64,000 bases of DNA from Symsagittifera roscoffensis (Eukaryota; Xenacoelomorpha; Acoela; Convolutidae), in contig NC_087068.1 in NCBI RefSeq assembly GCF_963678635.1, forward strand, positions 32,490,318 through 32,554,317, in the 5' to 3' direction. Shown here piece by piece: positions 58,691 to 64,000 of the stretch. Below the pieces are notes generated by a model, which worked only from the letters and a program-made list of their open reading frames with translations, ran no database searches and was not told where the DNA came from. Every line of letters begins with the position of its first letter. Within the stretch, counting starts at the first letter, position 1. Position numbers and translations under genes: made by a program.

Positions 58691-60497
58691 TTAGTCGTCG
58701 GGGAAGAAACCGTGGTGGAAGATGTCGTGGATGAGATCTGAAGTTGTTAGTAATTTAGCTAAAATGCGGATGATATTTTTAGTTTGAAGTAGTGGCCAAA
58801 GCAATTGAAGTGCTTTAATGGTGGTTAGTTCTTCAGTGCCAACTGCAAATTCATAAGGTGTGTTTTGGATTAGATTATATAATTTGTGATTGAATTTAGT
58901 GTTATGGATGAATTCTAAAATGGGGATTTCTATAGGTTGTACAAACTCGTGTGGGATAAGGAAGGGTCGGGATTCTTCTGCGTTGAAGGTCTTGGTGATG
59001 GGACAAAAAATATACATTTGGGTTATGGGATCATAATTTCGAAGAATACCATGAAGGTTAGTATCTTTAATGCAATATGTGAAGTTAAGAAAGAATGGTG
59101 AGGTGTATTTGGAATTGATGAATTGAAAACGATGGTGTGGTTGTCTGGAGGGAGTGTGTAGGTCGAAGTGATTTTGGATAAAACGATAATAAGTATGTGT
59201 GTGTTTGTTTAGTGCGCAACATAATATCGTGTGAGCAGTGCAAATCTCTTTCATGTGGTGCAAGGAAATGAAAGGTTAGTGAAAATATTTGGAAGCGTTC
59301 TTTAAAACTTTCGTAGGCTTGTGTGTCTGTTAGTGCTTCTGAAATAATGTGGTCAAACTTGCGATCGAAGATATTTAGTGTAAATACATATGGTGTTTTA
59401 ATGAAAAATTTCTCGGTGATTTGTGGGTTAGCGAAGTGATCGTCGTCTAATAATTGATCTTGGTTAGTTCTGATGATGTTATGATCGTAATATTCTAGTG
59501 TAAATTCATTTGCTCGGGGTGCAGTGTGTGTTTTTAGTGATTTTTTATATCCAATGTAAGTAAATTGTCTAGGTGTTAGTGGTGTAGTGAGTCGATATAG
59601 CATGTCCTTATTTCGTTCTATATCGATGTGAGTGTTAGATAAAGGTAAGCAAAGGGGATTAGTAAAATGATAATATGAGGTCCAAGGAAGGGTAGGCATT
59701 AAAACGTGTTCGTCTACAAAGTTACGTGTCTCGTTAGTGTCGTGAGGGGTGTTTAAGGTGTATTGTGGAAATGAGGGTAAGGTGATAGCTAAAAATTCTT
59801 TTGTGTTAGTGTGTTTTGGATGGTTGATATATTCACGGGCTGTTCCTGGTTTCGCTGGGAAAGGATGGTTGGGGAACTTTCTTTTAAAAGTGCGGTAAGG
59901 TCTATTAGTGCTGAGTGAAGATTCAGTAGATGTGGATGATGGTGCTAATGATTCAGTATAAATTGAAGAGGCTGTAGGGGTAGGAGGGTTGGATGAATCT
60001 ATTGTGGATGAGATTTGGTTTATGGTTGGGATGTCAAGGTGATAGGGTTGTTGTTGTAGGGTAATGAAGTTATCTAGTTCTGGGGAGATTCGGGGGGTAT
60101 CTGGAGAATGAGATGATTGGTCTGAGTGAAGTGAGGAATAGGTTGGAGTGACTTGGGAAGCATAAGAGGGTGTAGAATTGGATGGGTCAGGGTTATTTGG
60201 TAATATGGGTTGAAAAGGGGGTTGGGAAAAAATTGAGGGGTTGGTGGGAAAATTATTGGATGGAGATGGTTCAGAGTCGGCAAATTCATCGGGGGTTTCA
60301 ATATTCGGGTTATTGAGTTGTGATGTGGAGTATAAAACTGAGGTGTGTGAATTAGTGTCGGAATTCATGCCTGATGTTACATTACTGGTTGGGAAATCGG
60401 GTGGCGGGAAAGCAAAAAGTGGTATTATTGTAATGGGAGTAGTGAGGTTGGTTGGGTGGGATTTTGAACGGTGTAGGGATCCAAGTTGTCGGCTCAT
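58691..60497 (-). pseudogene. Unrecognised element ORF (ORF Y), frame-broken
   Basis: The frame starts at ATG 60,497 and runs to 59,085. A second frame continues the same style of sequence from about 59,260 to the stop at 58,691. The switch falls near a CA-dinucleotide tract (about 59,190-59,205). The first 190 residues are Ser/Thr/Pro/Asn-rich and look disordered; the rest is richer in hydrophobic and aromatic residues and looks folded. Neither RT, protease, integrase nor zinc-knuckle motifs are seen. The start codon overlaps the stop of the envelope-tail frame, so it belongs to the same compact transcript layout. A post-envelope accessory or structural protein is possible, but I recognise no family. 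Confidence 0.5.
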
Positions 60498-60910
60498 CGT
60501 GGGCTAAAAAAATTATTATTTTGAGACTGAAAAGCGGTGGTATGGGGTTGTTCTATAATTTGTTCATAAGTATTGTCATCTTGTGAGTGGTGTGGCATTA
60601 TATGTTGGATGGGACTTTGTGATATAGTTGGTCTAAAATTTTGATTATGTGTTATGGCTAAATTTCGAAAATTACGTGGGACTAGGGATAATGGATGGTT
60701 ATGTGGTAGGGGTGGTAACTGTGGTGCTGTTGGTGTTGTATCTACATTGTTATGTTCTTCGTCGTATGTGTTCTGTCTTGCTGCTATTTTTGTGTTATAT
60801 TCTTTTATTTGTGCGTCTAAAAGAGTTTTGTTTATAGATGTAGAAAATATTCCAAAAAATCCTGCAAATAGTATGCGTGCTACACTTGCTTGTCTATTGA
60901 CTTGTGTGTG
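60494..60910 (-). pseudogene. Envelope-tail frame without its own start codon
   Basis: 139 open codons lie in a different frame from the main glycoprotein frame. The stop TGA at 60,494-60,496 overlaps the ATG of ORF Y (ATGA). It begins beside a (CA)n tract (about 60,901-60,910) where the main frame is about to end. It encodes an amphipathic first part (RILFAGFFGIFSTSINK) and then a Pro/Asn/Gln-rich tail. I infer that it is the original cytoplasmic tail of the glycoprotein, separated by a small indel. Confidence 0.45.
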
Positions 60911-63111
60911 TTAGCACATGTGTTATAGATTCCTTTTAAGAGTGAAAAAAGAAATCCAATAAAGTTAAACATTGCGTATAAAATAGTCAGTTTTTCTAAG
61001 ATGTAGTAGGGCCATCCTAGAAAATCAAGAATTTCATTCTTGAGTGTAACAAAGCTAAAAATATTGATAGGTGATATATCTTGGGGACGGTATTTTTCAC
61101 CGTTTAGATATATATAATCTTTAATGTCTTTAAAATATCCGCTATAGTCTTGCGTATAGATGTCAGCAAATCCTGCGGTTTCGGCAAGTTTGCGTAAGTT
61201 TTGGTCAATTGATTGTCTTTGTATTGTGTCCATTTGTGTTAATAATTCTTGGAATTGTTGTGTTCTAATGTGATGTTGAATATCTGATTTTGAGTATATT
61301 CCTATTGATTGTAAGTCTATATTTGGGTTTCGAGCGATAGCGCGAATGCTTTCTGGTGAAAATTTTTTGAGTGATTGCATTAATGTGGGATATGGGGTGA
61401 GAAGGTAATATTTATCTTCATCAGGGTTTAGCTGTACTACGTTGTGGCTATTTTCTGATCCACGTGGGACTGCGGTATCCCAGAAATAGGTTCTTCGTGA
61501 AAGTGTGTCAACGAAATTTACTTTATTCTTATAAAAGATAGGGATTCTTTTATAGCATCGTTTATCTTCAAAAACGTATAGTGGTGATACTTTTTTAGTA
61601 CAAGTATAAAACCAAAAGATGTTTCCTTCATAGTCTAAAAAATTTGATCTATTTCCTGATAGTAAATATCCTGCATAGGGTATTTTTAATGCTGCTAGTG
61701 CGAGTGATTGTAATATTTGTGTTCTTTCTAATTCGCATAGTTGGTGTAGTGTTTCTAATTCGGAGAGTGACATTTCTTGAAAAATTCGGCTAATCGTGTA
61801 GTCTAGTTTCATATCCAAGTGAATATCATAGTGGATATTACCAAAATATGTACTATTCATTAGGGATAGTTCTTGTAAACGTGTGCTGTGATCGTCTTGG
61901 GGCTTTAAATGTCCACCAGGTTGACCTGTATACTTTTGAAAATGAACTGGTATGTATGATGTTCCTTCATTTGGAGGATGACTTGTGGCGTATGGGTCAA
62001 CTTTTAGTTTTCCAGTGGTCATGTCGAATCCATTTTCGTATTCAACTAATATTTCAGAGTATTGTGTTTTGTGGAGTGGGTTTCTGTATTTACATGCAAG
62101 TTCTGTTTCTTGATATATTTGAAAACGTGTTAATTTATTTTCTATATTATGAATGTTTCTAAAATTAGAACTTATTTTTCGTAATGGATTTACTTGTTCA
62201 TATGGTATTGATTGTATAAAATATTTTTCGTGAAATTTTATCATACGAGCGTGTATTTTTGCTACTTGAAATGTTGTACATGTGTCTTCGGGGAACCAAA
62301 CAATTGTTGCTTGTGTTCTTGTTGTAGGGTCGCAATAACCTTGGTCGTTTTTACAAGGTAATCTAATTCCTTGATAGATCATTGTGTTGTCTGATAAATC
62401 TCGTGTGAGTTGTATTTTTTCGAGTTGTATTTTCCAATCGAAAAACATGATCTCTTGGTATCCTTTGTTTTTTGTGTCTGCTTTGCAGTTTGATGGGTCA
62501 TTTATACCAATGTGTGGTATCCAGTGTTTATCGTGTATATCATAAGTTAATCGTCCGTGTGCGCCGTTATATGGGTACTTTTAATCTAGTTTTATATGTC
62601 CTTGATATCTTTCAAGTTCTGCTTGATGTACAGAATCTGAAAAAACTTGGAAATATACTAACTTTCTATCTGTGTTTTTATTTTTTGTGATGTTTAGTCG
62701 GAGTAACTCGTTTTTACAATCTTCGGGATTGAGATGTAAAAGTCGTTCTATATTACTCTGGTAGAATGATTCATGGTCAAGTCGGTTTTTATTTCCGTTT
62801 GAGACTTGTGAACAATGTACTTTCTTTTCAGAAAATGTTGCTGTGAATTTATATCCTATAACTGTAGTTGCTCGGGCTTTTGAATAAAGTGTTGTTATTA
62901 CATTTGTAGTTTGTATGGCTTGGGGTTCTGTTTCGCATTGTGATACTTGATTTATTGCATACTTGTGTAGTGTTTTTTGTTCGTTTTCTTCACAATCGTA
63001 ATGTGTTACTAATAAATCTTGGGGTCCTGTGCGGGGAGAAGGGTTTATGTTTTGATTTGAGATTACTAGAAAAAGGAGTTGGAGAAAAATTAATAGTTTT
63101 AGAATATACAT
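60880..63111 (-). pseudogene. env: Chuvirus-like (class III type) envelope glycoprotein relic
   Basis: The ATG at 63,111 opens a hydrophobic signal peptide (MYILKLLIFLQLLFLVIS). The ectodomain has many cysteines and short landmarks such as YDCEEN, CDPTT, an IVWFPEDTC segment and IHARMIKFHEKYFI. A membrane anchor near the end spans about 60,928-60,990, with a few residues to the stop at 60,880. The cysteine layout and these landmarks resemble glycoproteins of Jingchuvirales (chuviruses) and of BEL/Pao or gypsy-type retrotransposons that captured them; this is recognition from memory of the family pattern. An in-frame TAA at 62,581-62,583 interrupts it, so it is broken as read. The span of about 740 codons fits the family. 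The N-terminus overlaps ORF X by about 120 bases. Confidence 0.55.
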
Positions 63112-64000
63112 GTAATCCTGCGTATGGGTTATAAAATGTGATGTAACCAATTGTCTTTTTGGTATATCTGTCGTATTTATATATTACTTCAGTGGTTATA
63201 AATGGTGGTGGTAGTGATTGAGCTGTTATGTTTGGTGGGTTTAATGGGTAGGGATGTTGAGTAATGTTGTTTAATTTAACTGTGATTTCAAACTTTAATT
63301 GTAAACTGTTTTGTTGCAGTATTTGGATATTGTGATCACGGATTTCGTCGTGAATGTCTTGCCGGTATTGTAATCTATTAAGTGCCCAGTTGTGAAGGCG
63401 ATTACTTTCTAGATGTTGTCCAAATAATGGTGGAGGGGCTGTAAATGTATTCCAATCTAGTCTTAAAGGGATATTTGTTGATGATTGTTCTCTATATCTG
63501 GCGTCGAGATTATTTGGAAAATTTAAGTTAAAAGGTGGTGGTGAAATCTGGCTTATTGATGGTAGTGATAATGTTTCTGGTAGTGATGAGGATGTTGTTG
63601 TATCCGTAGAAATATCTATCGGATCATTGTCTAAATTTAGTTCACCTTGTGTAAATGAATGTGTTGTCCAATATGGTAGTCGTGATGCCTGGTTTGGGGG
63701 GTTAAAGGGATTTTCACGTATTTGTTCAGATGTTGGTGTTGAACCTAAATAATCTGATGGTAAGCTTGAGGTGCTACGTTGTGAAAGAAGCTTAGGGGTT
63801 TCTGGTAATATACCAATGGGGTTTTCTGGAGTGTTTTGTGATGGGGATTGAGGTATTTCAAAATGAACTCGGGGAGTTTGAAAATTTCTGTTTCGTCGAG
63901 GATGTATAATTTGTCTATTTATTTCGACTGTATTTTGGTTTTGACTAGGATTTCTTATTCTACTTAATTCTTGTGGTAGTGTTGGGTATAAGTTATATGT
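62990..64000 (-). CDS. Unrecognised element ORF (ORF X), partial at window edge
   Basis: The frame is open from the window edge (64,000) to TGA at 62,990-62,992: 336 codons with no internal stop and no methionine, so its start is outside. The first 160 or so residues are Ser/Thr/Pro/Asn-rich (QSPSQNTPENPIGILPETP). The second half looks folded (WNTFTAPPPLFGQHL, LQLKFEITVKL, EVIYKYDRYTKKTIGYITF). The end overlaps the envelope start in another frame. No pol or gag motif is visible. Lack of stops over 1 kb in this AT-rich context argues that it is or was coding. Confidence 0.55.
   Translation of the reverse strand, partial: TYNLYPTLPQELSRIRNPSQNQNTVEINRQIIHPRRNRNFQTPRVHFEIPQSPSQNTPENPIGILPETPKLLSQRSTSSLPSDYLGSTPTSEQIRENPFNPPNQASRLPYWTTHSFTQGELNLDNDPIDISTDTTTSSSLPETLSLPSISQISPPPFNLNFPNNLDARYREQSSTNIPLRLDWNTFTAPPPLFGQHLESNRLHNWALNRLQYRQDIHDEIRDHNIQILQQNSLQLKFEITVKLNNITQHPYPLNPPNITAQSLPPPFITTEVIYKYDRYTKKTIGYITFYNPYAGLHVYSKTINFSPTPFSSNLKSKHKPFSPHRTPRFISNTLRL

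Noticed and set aside
62581-62583. Programmed readthrough of the in-frame stop in the glycoprotein frame
   Set aside because: No readthrough context or downstream structure was recognised. Two other frame breaks in the element make simple decay more likely.

Overview
This window is from an AT-rich animal genome, most likely an invertebrate metazoan. The evidence is spliced genes with GT-AG introns, a COMMD8-type exon, a mind-bomb-like RING ubiquitin ligase, several LINE families, tRNA-derived short repeats and a retroelement-type glycoprotein locus. There is no prokaryotic gene organisation. All exon models were read by hand from splice consensus and codon phase. None is confirmed by transcripts, and gene names rest on motif recognition only.

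Layout. (1) Positions 1-23,456 hold three partial tandem copies (A about 1-4,880; B about 10,409-19,107; C about 19,108-23,456) of one segment. Each copy has three 5' exons of a plus-strand gene, an intronic pyrimidine-rich minisatellite and a 545-bp module. A and B also carry the last exon of a COMMD8-like gene. Two damaged CR1/jockey-type LINEs with 5' ends facing each other lie between A and B (4,877-10,614). A GC-rich R2-type retrotransposon with a restriction-like endonuclease sits in B. A 5'-truncated relative sits at the same site in A, and the site is empty in C. (2) 23,457-29,500 is intergenic or intronic, with SINE-like pieces and a decayed LINE. (3) 29,563-39,125 (+) is the body of a multi-exon PROSER3-like, probably centrosomal or ciliary, gene. 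The triplicated exons may be its 5' end. (4) 39,126-48,560 is repeat-rich DNA without a recognisable gene. (5) 48,569-56,093 (-) is the 3' part of a RING E3 ligase with repeated mind-bomb-type SH3-like modules. Its introns hold short hAT-like elements and a perfect 111-nt palindrome. (6) About 57,000-64,000 (-) is the 3' part of a virus-derived or retrovirus-like element. In minus-strand order it has an ORF that runs off the window edge, an envelope glycoprotein resembling those of chuviruses (Jingchuvirales) and of retrotransposons that captured them, an envelope-tail frame, and a further unrecognised ORF. The ORFs overlap tightly.

How the parts relate. The host genes look ordinary. Novelty is concentrated in the glycoprotein element, whose two neighbouring ORFs I cannot assign to any family, and in the duplicated segment. 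The segment records partial gene triplication, a mosaic pattern suggesting gene conversion, and two R2-type insertions within a few bases of the same position. The glycoprotein element is decayed by one nonsense codon and two frame changes, so it is described as a relic.
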